Of a DNA stretch of 64,000 nt, positions 25,614 through 38,900 are shown in pieces. The notes under the pieces were generated by a model. That model saw only the letters and a program-made list of their open reading frames with translations. It was not told the DNA's origin and did no database searches. The position numbers and the translations under genes are program-made. The DNA is from Marchantia polymorpha subsp. ruderalis (taxonomy: Eukaryota; Streptophyta; Marchantiopsida; Marchantiales; Marchantiaceae). The stretch is taken from the NCBI GenBank assembly GCA_037833965.1, contig AP031358.1, positions 20,406,001 to 20,470,000 of the forward strand, given 5' to 3'. Numbering within the stretch: the first letter of the stretch is position 1; each line of letters begins with the position of its first letter.

Positions 25614-25636
25614 TATATATATATATATATATATAT
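25614..25636. repeat. (TA)n microsatellite
   Basis: Uninterrupted TA repeat of 23 bases in non-coding DNA. Confidence 0.9.
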
Positions 25637-28600
25637 CTCCAGATTGCAGAACATGGTGAAATGTTATTTCTATCACATATAAAACACCTATGTAGAAGAA
25701 GTATTATTGTTCTTATTTTTCAATGATAATACGACCATAATGATCTGCAATTATACTGTATTTATTTCTGCCGTTTCTAGCTGAATCTAGTGAAAAGATG
25801 TTAGAGTTTTCTGTTATTTTAGTAAGAAAAATGTGGAAGGATGTAGTGCTGCTTTTTTGTAATCTTTGCACCACTCTTACATATTTCGTTTAAAAGATCC
25901 TTGCAATTGTTGTGAACATGATTGATCATGTAAGATATTTGACTCTCCAGAATCAACGTAGCTGGCTGTCTGCAGCGCAACTGCTTATGGTCATATAGGA
26001 CTTGAGCCCAAGTTGGTGGTGAAAAGCTCGCTTCTCAAGAAAGATCATAGAATCCCACCAATTTGGGGGGTATATCAAGGCCAAAGTCCAGTACAGAAAG
26101 GTCGTGTGATTAACCATAATATCTCCCTGCTGACTCACTTGAATGCGAAACTGTCTTCTTCAATCCCCCTTGATATCAAACCCACACAATAATGTACGAC
26201 CCTTGTAAGGTTCTGCTTTGTAGAAGCAAACTTCTTCTCAATTTGTACCAAATATTAGAGTATAATATATTTCCCTTCAGATGTCCTTAGTGAGAAAATG
26301 TTACTGCAAAGATTAGTATTCCATAGATAAGAATCATATGTCTTCACTGTTTTCTTTTCCAGATCCAATAAGTCTTTCCGCCATTCATCACAATACATTT
26401 CCCGGTATCGCAGTGTTGAATAAGTTCTGCATCCATCTATTGTAGTTGTGTTTTTGCATATTAAAGTGATGAGTACATTACTTTTAATTCCTTCTTTCTA
26501 CACTTATCTGTAAGAGAATAGAGAATCCTTATGAAGATATCAATTATGTTGAATTGGAGGGTCCTCGCTTAGTGTACCAAAATCTAGGTTTAAGTTGGAC
26601 ACGACCTCTCGATTGATTGATTTGCTAAATCACTGGATTACAAGGTTTGTCAATTCCACCACAAGTCAACACGAAGTTTGTCTAACGGATTGATGGCGCT
26701 TAAACCTTTCCACCCTTCTCTATCTCCTTGCCCGCGTATGTATGTGTACATATTTCTTTATTCTCATGTACACGCACAAATCAATATGCATAGTCTCCAA
26801 GATTTGGACTGGAGTTTTATGACAGTTGCCTAGAAGTCCTATTGCTTCAAACGTCTAGAGTTCCTTCAATTATATAGATGGAATAATACGATGGGACGAC
26901 AAATCGTGCTTGAGAGTGTCGTATTGTTCCGTACTTCATACACATTTATAATCACCTAGATGACTGGAATGCAAGGAAACATATAATTATTTACTTACTT
27001 CCATACAAAATTGGAGGCATCTGTACTTTTGCAGCTTTTTACAAACGGCAACTGCCACAGGAATGTAAAGCACATTCTTGTGAGTATCATGTGAGAGAAT
27101 CCAAAGTGAAGGTTTGTAGACTGATGGGCTCACCAGATGCCACTTGCAATTCATATTTTCGACATTATTAGGGGCCTTCGGCTGTCGTCCATACAGCCAC
27201 TACATCCCGCTGAATAAATTGCTTTGGCTCAGTCAGCCGTGTCTCGAGTCCATTACCGCATTCACCGTAGTGACCTCAGAAGTGTGCCCACATGACCTAA
27301 CTACAAGAAACTGTGCGTCAAGCGAGCAGGGATCTCTTGGAGCTGCTTGCAGTAAAGGGCACTTGCAAGTCGGACAACTTGTTTATTGGTAACAGTCACC
27401 TCCCTCGTCTGCGGTTGGATCTCCCAAAAGACCCCAACCAGATGGAAGAGAGCAAATATCGGTGGAAAAAATCCCCTCAAGTCTATGACTATTTAATCCA
27501 GAACACACCAAGTTCCTACGTTCATGCACATGCAAGTTTGTTAGGGACGGCATTACTCGAGAACAAGGACATCTGCATTGGACATGTGCGGTAACAAGGA
27601 GACTTCGGAGCAACGGCCACCTACAAATCTGTATATACACTCACACGTACCGAAGGTGGTAGTAGTACAGGGATCAATAACTTACCACAGACTTCTAAAC
27701 TTCGTCATATTCCGCATGATTTTTAAAAGAGAGAAAACAGAAGAAGCGAAGGACATTTTATCGGCTCTCTTGTACCCCTTGTCCAGGGGAACGTAGCTGG
27801 GGTAAACTTGTAGATGCTAAACGTAAAAACCCTCGATCCATGGAAGCTCATCAGCAGCAACTAAAAGACATGCGCATGTATTTTCAGATATTCCATATTT
27901 TGTTCAGTGAAATATATCTCGAACCCTAGTAGCTACAAATACAATTATATGTGCGTTCCTTTGTTCGGCAATATGGGATTTTACAAATCTGACATGAATG
28001 ATAATCGAACTGAGGATAACACCATTCAATCTAAGATAGGATTAATTTTTAGGAATTTACGATGTTGGATAAGTACAAGAGTAGTTTTTCACTCTTCACA
28101 TGATAAATCCGCATGTGCTGTTGCGTGATTTTACACGGCCAGAGGTTTGAGGTTGGAATACTGGAAGAACCTACCTAAACGCTTTTACTAAAATAATTCA
28201 GCCGGAGTCGTCTTCAGTGAGATTATTTATCCAAATGTTGGAATGCATTTATAGGAAAAACATATAGTGGTAATGAAGTCATACATATCTTTCAGCTTGA
28301 TGTAATATCCTACAACCTCACAATTTAGTCAAATCACAATTACCACATGATTCAGTATGGTTCTAAATATTTATATCAAGTATAGATTTAGTTGCTTAAT
28401 TAGATATCAATCTCTTTAATGGTAGTGTCTATGACCATTATATTATGAGAAGTATATGATGCAGTAGATAGTTTTAAGCTATTGAAATGACATAACTATT
28501 TGTCCAGATAAATAAATGCTGATTGCAAGGAAGTTAATAATACCTCATAATTTAAGATTTAAGACTATACTGTCAGATATTATCTTAAATTATACAGTTG

Positions 28601-30160
28601 ATACAATATCTCAATATATAAAATCATTAAAAAATTAAAAATAATATTCTTTTGGAATCATTATAACATTGAAGTGGATCAAAAAAGTTTATGTAGCCTA
28701 ATCAAAACTAACTTCATACATTTACGCGACATTGTGTACATTAAAATTGAAAATGATTTTCCATTTGTGATGCAGTAAAATCAATTCATTATTGAAATCA
28801 TATGTATCCATAATAAAAAAGCTTTAATTTTATTAAATATATTCACAATCCTAAAATTTCAACGTTAATCAAATTTTTCTAAAATTTCTGTAGAATTAAA
28901 TTTTATAATATATCTTTTGAAAATAGTAATTGTATTTGCATGTTTTGATAAGTTTCAACATGTTAATTATGTTTCATTGCTAATATTCTACAATTTTTTT
29001 CCATTAAAAATTTATTTTTGATAAAAATTGCAAGAGCTAATAATCACAAATGTTAAATTTCAAAATTCCTACATCTCAAAATAGATGTTCAGCTCTTTAT
29101 ATACATATTTCATATTTAATTTTTTGTATATGTTATTTTTTATCCAATTCCTGATTGCTAAGGTTTCTACTTGCACAGTTTACAATAAAGTGAATTGCCT
29201 ACAATTCAAAATCAAATCAAATTATTAATCTTTATATTTTAACCAATATAAAATATGAATAAAAATTTCTGTTTATTAACTATTTACGCAAGTTTTCAAG
29301 TTGCATGGATAGTAAATAAGAAGGATTAGGGGTTTAAGAAGCACCCGTAAGCCAATAAAGTGAATAAAATATATGAGTGAACATAATAACTGAAATAATA
29401 CTTTGAAGTGGCCTCTTTATATGATGTTTTTTAGTTGCAAGACAGAATTTTTTTTTTGGATAGAAATAATTTTTTTTGAAATATCTATATCTTTTTTATT
29501 ATCTTATGGTAAGTGATATTACAACTGAAAATTTTGTTACAGTAAAATTGTGAATATTTCATACATTTTTGAAGGAATAATGATACATTTAAATTTCCGA
29601 AATATTTAAATTCATATTAAAGTGATTTTAATTTAAATAATTAAATATTATAGAAAATAAAAAAAACAGAAAAATAATACATAGTAATCTGGTGAATCAT
29701 CACATCAGAATAAAGTTGCAACAGTCTTCTACAAGATGATTTATTCCAACTTTAACTCATATACCCTTGATTTTCTTCCTTCAATTTTATATTTTTAATA
29801 TATCTTATTCTCTTATCGAAACTCAAACAATGTAGGATAAACATTTTATACTTCCATCGAAATAAATTAAATATCATCGCCATCTAAAAGATGTTTGCGA
29901 TATTAAAGTCTTAAAGATGATTCATGGTAGCCATATAACAAGAGAACCTCGCCTGATTGAAAAGAAGGATAATAACTTTGAAATCTTCAACTTATCTCTT
30001 GCAAATTCACCACCCATTGACAGCCATATCTGAAAATGCCAATCACCGAAACTCAAAAGTTGTTTTTGAGAGTTTAGAATCAGTACACTGTATTCAATTT
30101 ACAGGCGGAAACAGATGTTGCAACGTGAGTCATCGAAGAAATTGTGCGTGGCAGAGGGTG

Positions 30161-31200
30161 ATCAGGTAGCAGTATTCCCGAAAGAGACAAGTGTATGGCA
30201 AGCAAAGTGATGAGAGTAACTTGGAGCTGGGTACAGTGCACAGCTGCCATGCCATGGTTACTTGCAATGTGGTTAGAAGTGGGACTTCCACTTCAAGGCC
30301 CTACGCGCATACAGGATTGGCAGCTCCTTGCGGATCCCATATCCTAATGTGGAAACAATGAATCTATAAATGACAGGTCGTTTGATCCATGTGGGCATAG
30401 AGCTAGTGGGCATTTCCCGCCACGCCAGCATGTACCACCCTACACGATATCGCGAAACCCTCCAGCTGACACCGCAAGCGACAAAACTCGGCCAAGCCTC
30501 ATGACAGCGCGGCCTCAGTCGCAGCAGCGTATGGACTGGGGCTCGGTGGACCTCTAATTAAGGCCCTTTCCAAACTGGCGGGCCTGAGCTCCTACTGGCG
30601 GGGAAGGTCCGTCCTCGGGTGTAAGTGGAGAGGAACTCGAGCGCATGGAGCTTCGTTCGCTTCGGGGAGATGAGCGCCGGCCTATCGCCGGGCATATAAA
30701 CATTTTCGCGCATGGAGGTCGGGCAAAGGGGGCCTGCCTGAATTTTACCGGCAAATGGACTCTCGGTTGCACTCCGACGGCCACGTGAACGTGGGACCCA
30801 AAGCAGCACAATGTACGATAATGTGAATACGGGCGTGACCTTTTGAGTGGCTGAAAAGGACATGACGAAGGGAGGCTGATGGGATGGGACGAGACGAGAG
30901 GGCCATACGCACGAGACATGCAACAAGTTGGGCGAACACAGTTCGAAGGTCGTGTGCGGGTGACTGCGATGCCCGGACCCAATTGCCATCCTGTTCAATT
31001 ATCCGAGCGCGCGGGACGACGCGAGTACCGAACTTGTGATCCAGCGGGCCGTGAATAGCCTCTGCGCAGGTTAGGTTTCTCCGTCCGATCCAGTGGCTGA
31101 GGACCGGACGTATTCCAGGCCTCGGAGTCCGAGGCCGAGTCTTCTTCCTTGGTAATAATTGTTCGGAGGATAAGGGGTTCATGCATCCAGGTCCGCTCTC
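30161..31200. other. GC-rich island without a convincing gene
   Basis: Abrupt GC-rich block between A+T-rich flanks. Three overlapping minus-strand frames of about 142-146 residues occupy the same DNA in different frames, which is typical of stop-poor GC-rich sequence rather than of a gene. No domain, signal peptide or splice pattern is visible. It resembles the promoter islands of the called genes. Confidence 0.35.
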
Positions 31201-34200
31201 TTCAACGGCATACCACGGAAAGAGATTTGATATGCCACTCGCTAATATACGTGTATCCTAGGTAATCCCAGCACACTTTTTATGTTACTTTTTCATTTCA
31301 GAATAGTGTTGCGGTGATTCATTATCGAAGATGATAGCATATTTCCGTTTTATATGCATATGCAGACATATTCTCATGACGTATTCGTACATCAGGACAG
31401 AGTAGACAGGTTTTTATAAATTTTTTTTGTTAAAATTTATTAAAATATTAATGTAAATAATAATTGAGTAAAATACGCATGAGCATTTAATTCCCTTATT
31501 CTCTTCTTTTCGAAAAAAATGAATTTAATTCTGAGTATTATTATACAGTTGGTGATACAATTGATATATTTTCCTGATTCACATGAAAGCGTTATTGACA
31601 TAGCAAACATACCAGAGCTACTCTCAGAGCGTAGTGTTACCATTAGATAGAAGGAAGCAAGTGAAAAGATTTTGGGGTTCGTAAGGGAATATATATACAG
31701 GTCTCCTAGCATGAATTCCCTCAAAGAAGATTCTTTCATCGTCTCATAGAAGTGAAGGGAATACGATTTCCAGGATTTCAGTCGAAGAAGCCTACGACGA
31801 ATATTAAAGGAGAGTTCACACATTTAGCCATGAGCTTCTCCCATGCGAGGGCTTTTGGGATCGACGGGGGCAATCAATCATGTACGACAAGTTGCGAAGC
31901 GGAATTCACTTCGACACATGATACAACCCAAGTATCCAAGTCGGGACTCGGACCGAGTTTTTTACTGCTTCTCTTCCCAGATGCAATCATGGATGATGGA
32001 CCGACCGACCGACTGTTCAAAGGTCTCCCCAAGCGTCCAACATAAATACTACTCGATCATTCAAACGCAATATGCTTTTCGGAATGCCTACCTTCTACCT
32101 TCGTCGCCTCTCAGGAATCAAGGACCCATTTACCTATTTAGTAATAAACGTCGTTATCAGATTAGTTCCCAATGCTCTGCATGTTGTCCTTTCGGAAGTT
32201 TTACACATTATTCAAAAAGGTGGAAGTAAAAGAAATGGAACTCTGGGTGCTTCATGAGATCATCAGGACATGTGGCAACTCTTGCGCCAGCGTCGACGAG
32301 GCAATAAAAGACTATATACATGAGACTGCAACTTGCGAGGTGCATGCGAGCAAGGTAAGGCTCACCAACAAGATTTATAACCCAATAGCATTTGCATGTG
32401 GTTCAGAGCGAGGGACATCTGGCCGACCTACTCCTAGTGCTTCTTCCATCCCCTACTTAAGCCATGCAAAATCACGACAGAGTAGTAAGGCAGGTACTGT
32501 TGACAGGAACTTCCCCAACTTGCATTCGGCCTCTTTTTTTCCCGCTTTAATCCTCCCATATCTGCAGGAATTCGGGATCAACCTGACTTATCCTCGTTCG
32601 TACCCTACGGAGGCAGCTTGGATGCAGTTTATTTTATATTTTACGTTGCATTTGTACCTCTCTGCACGCTAGAACTAATGTAGTCATGCATCCTGCAGAG
32701 ATGTTGTGCGGAAATATTCAGCCGGGTGGAAAATGTCGTTTATTTTACTAGGAAGTAAGTACTTGAGACAAAGGATTGAGCTCTTCAGAAGAGTACAAAA
32801 ATCAGAATTGTCCATTTTGCCAGTTGAACATGATGCTGTTGGCATGCCATATAGTGTAAAGATGGGAATCTCGCAACTTGTACGTTGATTTTAGTCATGT
32901 GCCATGATTTCTTATCACGTTCACTCAGCTTCCAAGGTCCACATACAACGCGGGAATATCCATAAAAACCGGGGAAAACATTGTGACTGGACTTCGCTAG
33001 TTCAGTGGATATGGTGTAATACATCTGCAAAATGAATTCTTACTAGGGAATCATAAATGATACATTCCTCTATCTGATTTATTTTGCAAAGGGCAAATGA
33101 TTGTAGAAATCTCTTGAACATTTATTTTGTCCAGCCGAATGATAGATCACGCTGCAGTTAATGTCAATGAGTAGAGTCCCTTTTATCAGACATGCTTCAA
33201 GAAAACCTCTGATTCACGAAAATTTCATGGCATATAATATTGACTTAAAAATATTATATTTGGTCTTTTCTCCATTTTTTTAGAGGAAAAGGACAAATAG
33301 AAAGAGAGAAAGCATATCCACGTGTAAATCAGGACATGCATTTGTAGATATAATTAAATTTCATCTCTTTCTTCTATGCTAACTCATCAGAATTTTGAAT
33401 GATTTAAGCAATCGGAGTTTAGGGGTATTTAGGTTGGGACTCCGGCTATAATGTGATTTTTTAGTGTGACTGGTTAGTCTCTGTTAGTCTCTCTGAGACT
33501 AAAGCTCACTTATGTCTCTGTGTTTTATTGATTTACAAGTGGAGAAATTTCGGTCAAATGTTTGCATTAGGGAGTTGTTTTACATATTTGCAAGCAATCT
33601 CTCCAACGTATGGATAACTTGAGAATCAATTACGGAATCAATTAAAAAGGAACCGACTAATATTTATGGTTTACATACCGGAAATTTTTGTCATTTTTAA
33701 TTTTAATTCTGTAAAATAAATGTTTTCTCGTTTTTTGTTGTGTTATATCATCTTGGCATTTCATGGAAATATCGACACAGATTTTATTGGAACGGAGAGT
33801 GGATTTAATGGGTATTGCAAAATCCCATTATCGTCCATAATATTGTGGGTGTATCTTGAAATACAATCCCCGATTACTTTTTGCTTGTTTAAATCGGAGA
33901 GAGACGCTGCCCATGCAGAGAATTACATACTTGATAAGCCTTTTAACCATCCATATGTTAGAAGAAGTGTCCTTAGTAATATCAGACCCACGTGTGCCGC
34001 TCCTACCCTCCAGGAGGACGAATAGTGATCACTTTTTCGGTCCTAAAATACAAGTCAGTTGATGCCCGATTCGGTGATCGCCAGATCAAGCTTTCCCAAT
34101 TTATCTAAGCATCAAGTTTGCCTACATCACACACAAGTTGACAGTCGTCATCAAGCTGATTTAGCAAATTCTCATTCATATATTCCAGCTAAAATGAACG

Positions 34201-36200
34201 GGTTACTTTTGAATTCCAAACACTGCAAGCTAAATCTATGTCATGTTCTGCTAGAGCAACACGAGATGTAAGATTCCATAGCTCATCGGTGATGGATAAG
34301 ATGTGATATACGGAGATTGGATATCCTTATGTGGATATGCATAAGCACAAAGACGTGTCTGAGCAGGGCCTGCAATAGGTGAGTATTCCCCACACTAAAC
34401 TTAAGCGTGGTCACGTGAAATAAGCGTTGTGAATTTATCACACGGCGTAGCACTCACGGAACCCATGACGTAAATTGTGGTTTCTGGGTTCTTGTTCTTT
34501 CTCGTTTTCATTCTATATGATTACTCACACATGTTCTCCATAGTTTAGAGTATTCTGCTTCTTTGATACTTCAATCCTCTAGAAGACTCCAATACGCTTT
34601 TTCTCTAACGTAGCCTCAATAAGCCTCTTGTCCGAACATGTTCTATTCTTGAACTCTCCGGATATATATTCAGAAATAAAAGGTTTCGGTAATCCTTATT
34701 TCAAGTCCATCTGAGTAAACTTAGATATTTTATACTTTCTACATACTTCCAAACCAAACAAAACATTGACACATTGTGTCATTGTTTTATCCTAAGTGCT
34801 TGAGGTGGTTTATAGAAAAGAAGTGTTTAGATTGTGGTCACAAAGGGATGATATTTACAAGCATGCGAATATCTCATGTACACATCGTACAATCCTCAAT
34901 GGTCGAATCCAAATGGAAGGCGTGGACTCCATCGTCCAATATCTACAAATATTCTCTTGTACCTGTAGGTTCCAACAAATCCTACTATCCGGGAAATCTA
35001 AAGATGATTGACGAGTACTGTCTCACCTCGATTGTAATATATATCAGATACATCGACGACGCAACCATTAAAAAAGGAAATGACGCTGTCGGTGTCCCCC
35101 TCAGGTTTACACAAGTAGCAACGTTTGCAAGGGTGCCCAAGTAATTAAGTGAAGCAATAGAAAAACCTTTTAATTAAGTAATTAAGTTCAAAACGAGTCT
35201 ATTGTCCGAGAGCATCGAAGTGTGAAATATCTAGTATTTAATGTAAGGAAACCAATTTATTATTGCTAAACGTTTCACTCAATTATCACCTTATCAAAAG
35301 ATCATTTCATCACTTTAGTATGTTTTGCATCATGCAGAATTCTCTAAAGGTCAATAAATGATAAAATAGCTTTATCAATATTATAAAGAGAATAATATCG
35401 TGTTGCATAGTAGGGAAGATTTTCACACACTTTTTGAAAACCTTCAAGAATACAAATATTTGCAACTCTATAAATCCAGAACTCCAAAGTCATGATAATA
35501 TCACGTATTTGCGTACCGATGTGTTCAAAGATCTTGTCATTTGACAGTTTATTTTTCAGAAGCATTACTTCTCTTGGGTAAATACGGAAATCATAATTTT
35601 TAGATTGTGTTTTATCTCTATGATATTCAATGCAATTATAATTTTAAAATATATATTCACCACAATGAAGAATTAACCTTGAAGTATCCAATAACATTTT
35701 ACTATTTAATTTTGGCATATATTGAAGTTGGTCAGGCTTAGGATAATCTGAAAATGATTTGAGAGTATCGAGTTGCTAGGGCATATCCAATAGCATGATA
35801 TCAATATAAGCATCAATATATATATATATATATATATATGTATATGACTTAATTTTTATCATAACCCTTGTATTGGATGTTATTATAGAGACTTCATATT
35901 TGAAATAATATTATTTTATTTTCTCCAACTTCAACATGTTTGTGAGAGAATGAATTTTTTGTTGGAATATAAGAGCATGGGCGTGTAACTTGTTGTGTTT
36001 TTAACACGATATTTTGTTACCATATTTAGAATGCTTTACAGATATGAATAGTTTACATTATACGTAGTAATGAAGCAATGACCTCAACCTGCTGATGGAT
36101 AATCTAATAATGTGGCCCCAATCGTCATGGGATACGAAGTGCATTAGTACATGAGTGGATGATGACTTGACTGAAATCTCATAGCGATGCTATTGCGGAC
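31201..36200. other. Intergenic DNA, no gene seen
   Basis: Mixed composition. A plus-strand frame of 166 residues (32172-32672) has no recognisable features. A CACGTG core occurs near 34435. The (TA)n microsatellite at 35816-35839 is the only clear repeat. Confidence 0.4.
35816..35839. repeat. (TA)n microsatellite
   Basis: Uninterrupted run of alternating A and T in A+T-rich non-coding DNA. Confidence 0.9.
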
Positions 36201-36652
36201 TAGCCTCGTGTTACTCGTTCCACTTCATTCGTGATCCTGCTTCGGGGGTCTTGCCACCCTCGTTGCTAATTTACTTCGCAGTTTACCCGTTCGTCGAATC
36301 ACAAGCATGAGAAGCGAAATCGAGGCAGCCAGTAGCCGGTGCGTGAGACGGTGATCTGGCATGTGTGAAAAATGCGACAGCCCGGGGTGCCGAGGTCGCA
36401 GTCCTTTTCAGGCCACAAGCGGTGGGCATGGGACAGTCCGAGGAGTGTGTCGTGTATCGCATCACAGTTGGATTGGACAGTTACCACATCCACGGTGCCG
36501 ATGATTAGCGGGGCCGCTCATGATTACTGACCTTCGGACCTTTCCTGCAGTGGAAAGAATGTGGCTGTGTAGGTAGGCTGTACGAAGGTGGAAAGTGTCG
36601 GTATCTCTCTCGGTCCGATGCTGACGTCGCCGCTGTCGTCACCCGATGACGC

Positions 36653-36670
36653 GTCGCTGACGTCAGCGAC
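36653..36670. promoter_or_regulatory. 18-base perfect palindrome with TGACGTCA core
   Basis: The sequence GTCGCTGACGTCAGCGAC reads the same on both strands and is centred on TGACGTCA, the classic bZIP (TGA/CRE-type) site. Further TGACG or CGTCA half-sites lie within 50 bases upstream (about 36621-36651). This looks like a cluster of bZIP sites in a promoter, although the gene it would serve is not clear. Confidence 0.55.
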
Positions 36671-37282
36671 TCTCTCCTCCCTCTGAGTTCCGGCAACTTG
36701 CACTGAGCGAGCTTTTCATTGAGCTCCAAAGGTGCCGAGGCGGGGCTTTTCCATTGTGAGGACTGCGTCTGTTCCACATGCGATCCATTCTCGGAGGTTG
36801 TTGATTTGGCTTTAATTCCTGTCTATAAGTGGATCGAGGGTTACACGGAGAAATCTATTCCTGCAAAAGTCTCACAGCTCAGGCCCTTTTCGCTTTCGTC
36901 AACAGCGATGCACATACCTCCTTCCTATTTTTCCTGCTCCAATATCATGATCACCCCAAAATCCTTAATCCCTTTATTTAATTGTTTTTTCACAATATTT
37001 TCTCGCTGAAATCAGATGATATTTCCATTATTTTGCCTTTTTTGCTTATTATTTTTCCTTTTCACAAAAATTTCCGGCATACCCATCGGAGAACTAGAAA
37101 ATCCCAGTGTTATTTTGTTACGTCTATGGAACCATGGATAGAAAATTTTTAAAAAATTTAAAATTTTTGGTACTCAAGCAGTCATCTCATAGAGAATCAC
37201 GAGGCCGAGCTTATTGCTGGAAAACGCGTCGGGCGCCAGAGAATGCGAATCGTGCAATGTTTGCATGAAGTGAGGGATTTGA

Positions 37283-37960
37283 TTAGATTCCACCGTTCCT
37301 CGAAGCCAAGCGAGGATCAACTCCTACGCTAGTTGATATGATCATCGAAGGTTGTGGCAAGTGGAGTTTGGGAATTCTTGAGATTACAATGCTCCCGTCG
37401 CCAGGGATTTGATTTGAGTAACAATGCTCGTCATGGATACTGAAGCTTGTCTCCTTCAATGGAGATGAGTCGGAGAGAATAAGTTGACTGCGGTTCGTTC
37501 CTGTAACGGCGTCCAAGTGAAAATCGAGGGATTTAATGCGGAATCTGCTTTGAATGGACGGAGGCTTGAAATGAGACTCGGCAGGAACATAGCCACAGCA
37601 CTTGAGGCCCATTGTCGTTTCCATGGCGGTCTCCACAGATCGGATTTGCGAGAATAAAATGACTGATGTCAATGAATCAGTGAGAGTTGCTTGACGGATG
37701 AGAAGGAAGCAGCGATTGACTGTCGAGGATCGAATGCATGTTCGAATTTCAAGGGAGGAGGAGGAGGAGCAGGAAGAGTGCGACGCAAGGATAGCGTGGG
37801 AACACATTTTTCTCCCGACTTGGAATGTGTACAGCCCTTGCATGCGCGAGTGGGGTCTGCTCTGCGGCCGAAGGCAAGATTGGGTTTTGTCCGCAGACGG
37901 ACGGATTGGAGGCCTCGGAGCAGTCTCGCCGGGCGTCATCCTCGAGACGACTTTTGTCAT
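37283..37960 (-). CDS. Hypothetical frame of 225 residues, doubtful
   Basis: Open frame from an ATG at 37960 to a stop at 37283. I do not recognise it. The first half is Ser/Arg-rich and looks like translated GC-rich leader DNA. The second half, from an internal ATG at 37624, has a more protein-like mix (for example ESHFKPPSIQSRFRIKSLDF) and would make a 113-residue protein. No domain, membrane segment or splice site was found. It lies in a GC-rich island where long frames arise by chance, so I give it low weight. Confidence 0.2.
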   Translation of the reverse strand: MTKVVSRMTPGETAPRPPIRPSADKTQSCLRPQSRPHSRMQGLYTFQVGRKMCSHAILASHSSCSSSSSLEIRTCIRSSTVNRCFLLIRQATLTDSLTSVILFSQIRSVETAMETTMGLKCCGYVPAESHFKPPSIQSRFRIKSLDFHLDAVTGTNRSQLILSDSSPLKETSFSIHDEHCYSNQIPGDGSIVISRIPKLHLPQPSMIISTSVGVDPRLASRNGGI

Positions 37961-38900
37961 TCAAGGAAGCTTGTAAAGCTCGCCATCTGATCATCCAAAA
38001 GACTGTATTGCAGAGCACGAAGCCGGATGAACCAGTGAGGCCCTCGCAGCGACAAGAGAGGGCCAGGCGAGTCCAGGTGGGGTGGTCCTCAAAGCGGCGG
38101 ACAACTCCCGCCAGTGGTGCAGAGCAATTTTCCGCAGGCAGGCAGGCAATCAGGCCCATGTTCAATCCCTCTCTCCAGACTCTCCACCCATCCATCAGTT
38201 GCTCAGAGCTTCAGGGCCTGTCATTCAGCAGGTTAGACTCCTTCCTCTCCTCCACCCCGAACCTGTCTCACCTTAGAACCCCATAGACTCGCAACTCCCA
38301 CCTCGCGAGCCAATCTATCTCGGTAACAGAGAGGGAATTGGTTGGACCTGCTACGGCCAAGGTAGAGCTCTGCGTCGGAGGAGGAGGAGGACGAGGCTCA
38401 CGGCAATGGTCTCCACTCCATCAGCGAGACGAAATCTGAATCCGTCTAGAGTAGCTGAGAACCGCAGCTCCCTCCGGATAGAGTCCAGCTCCGGCTGCCT
38501 CCCCGCAGCAACGGTGGTCCATGGCCCATGGTGGTCACTGTCACTGGCTCCGTGTTCAAATGCTTTTGTCCTCGGACAATCCCCTGCTTCCATCACCCTG
38601 GAGTCCACAGTGGACGAGGTCGGTTCTCGTTGGTATTCTACATTAAAGCTGGATCCCTCGGCCCCACCTGCCCTCTTTTGAAATTTACTGCACACAATCT
38701 AGGGATGTCACTCTCGGTCGACCTGACCTCGCATGGCTCCCCGGGCCATGCTCGCCCAGTTTCTACTCCCTCTGGACTTTTGTGTAGGAGGTCTATTCTG
38801 CTCGACATTGTCCCACATCGTTCGTTCCTCCACGTTGGTTCCCTTTGGCGGGAGCTGCTGGCGAGATGAGTAAAGTGCATGATTCAGAGAGTACTGTGAG

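Larger units (their letters stand above)
21761..30160. other. Long intergenic tract, no gene seen
   Basis: Mostly A+T-rich, especially 22300-24400 and 28200-29950, with a slightly more balanced stretch at 26500-27800. Short frames are scattered on both strands and none has domain or splice support. The only clear structures are the hairpin at 24792-24824 and the (TA)n run at 25614-25636. Confidence 0.45.
36201..38900. other. GC-rich island, mostly unexplained
   Basis: GC-rich block of about 2.7 kb with frames on both strands. It holds the bZIP-type palindrome at 36653-36670 and one candidate coding frame at 37283-37960. Poly-pyrimidine and GGA-repeat tracts (37755-37775 and 38376-38392) resemble plant leader sequence. 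Confidence 0.35.

Noticed and set aside
30554-31182. Three overlapping minus-strand frames of 142-146 residues
   Set aside because: Different frames cover the same DNA, the sign of GC-rich composition rather than a gene.
32172-32672. Plus-strand frame of 166 residues
   Set aside because: No domain, no conserved start context and no splice partner; treated as chance.
35030-35145. Minus-strand short frame with a CKRCYLC patch and some resemblance to a chromatin-binding (BAH-like) strand
   Set aside because: Too short and too weak; three close cysteines alone do not make a zinc site or a family assignment.
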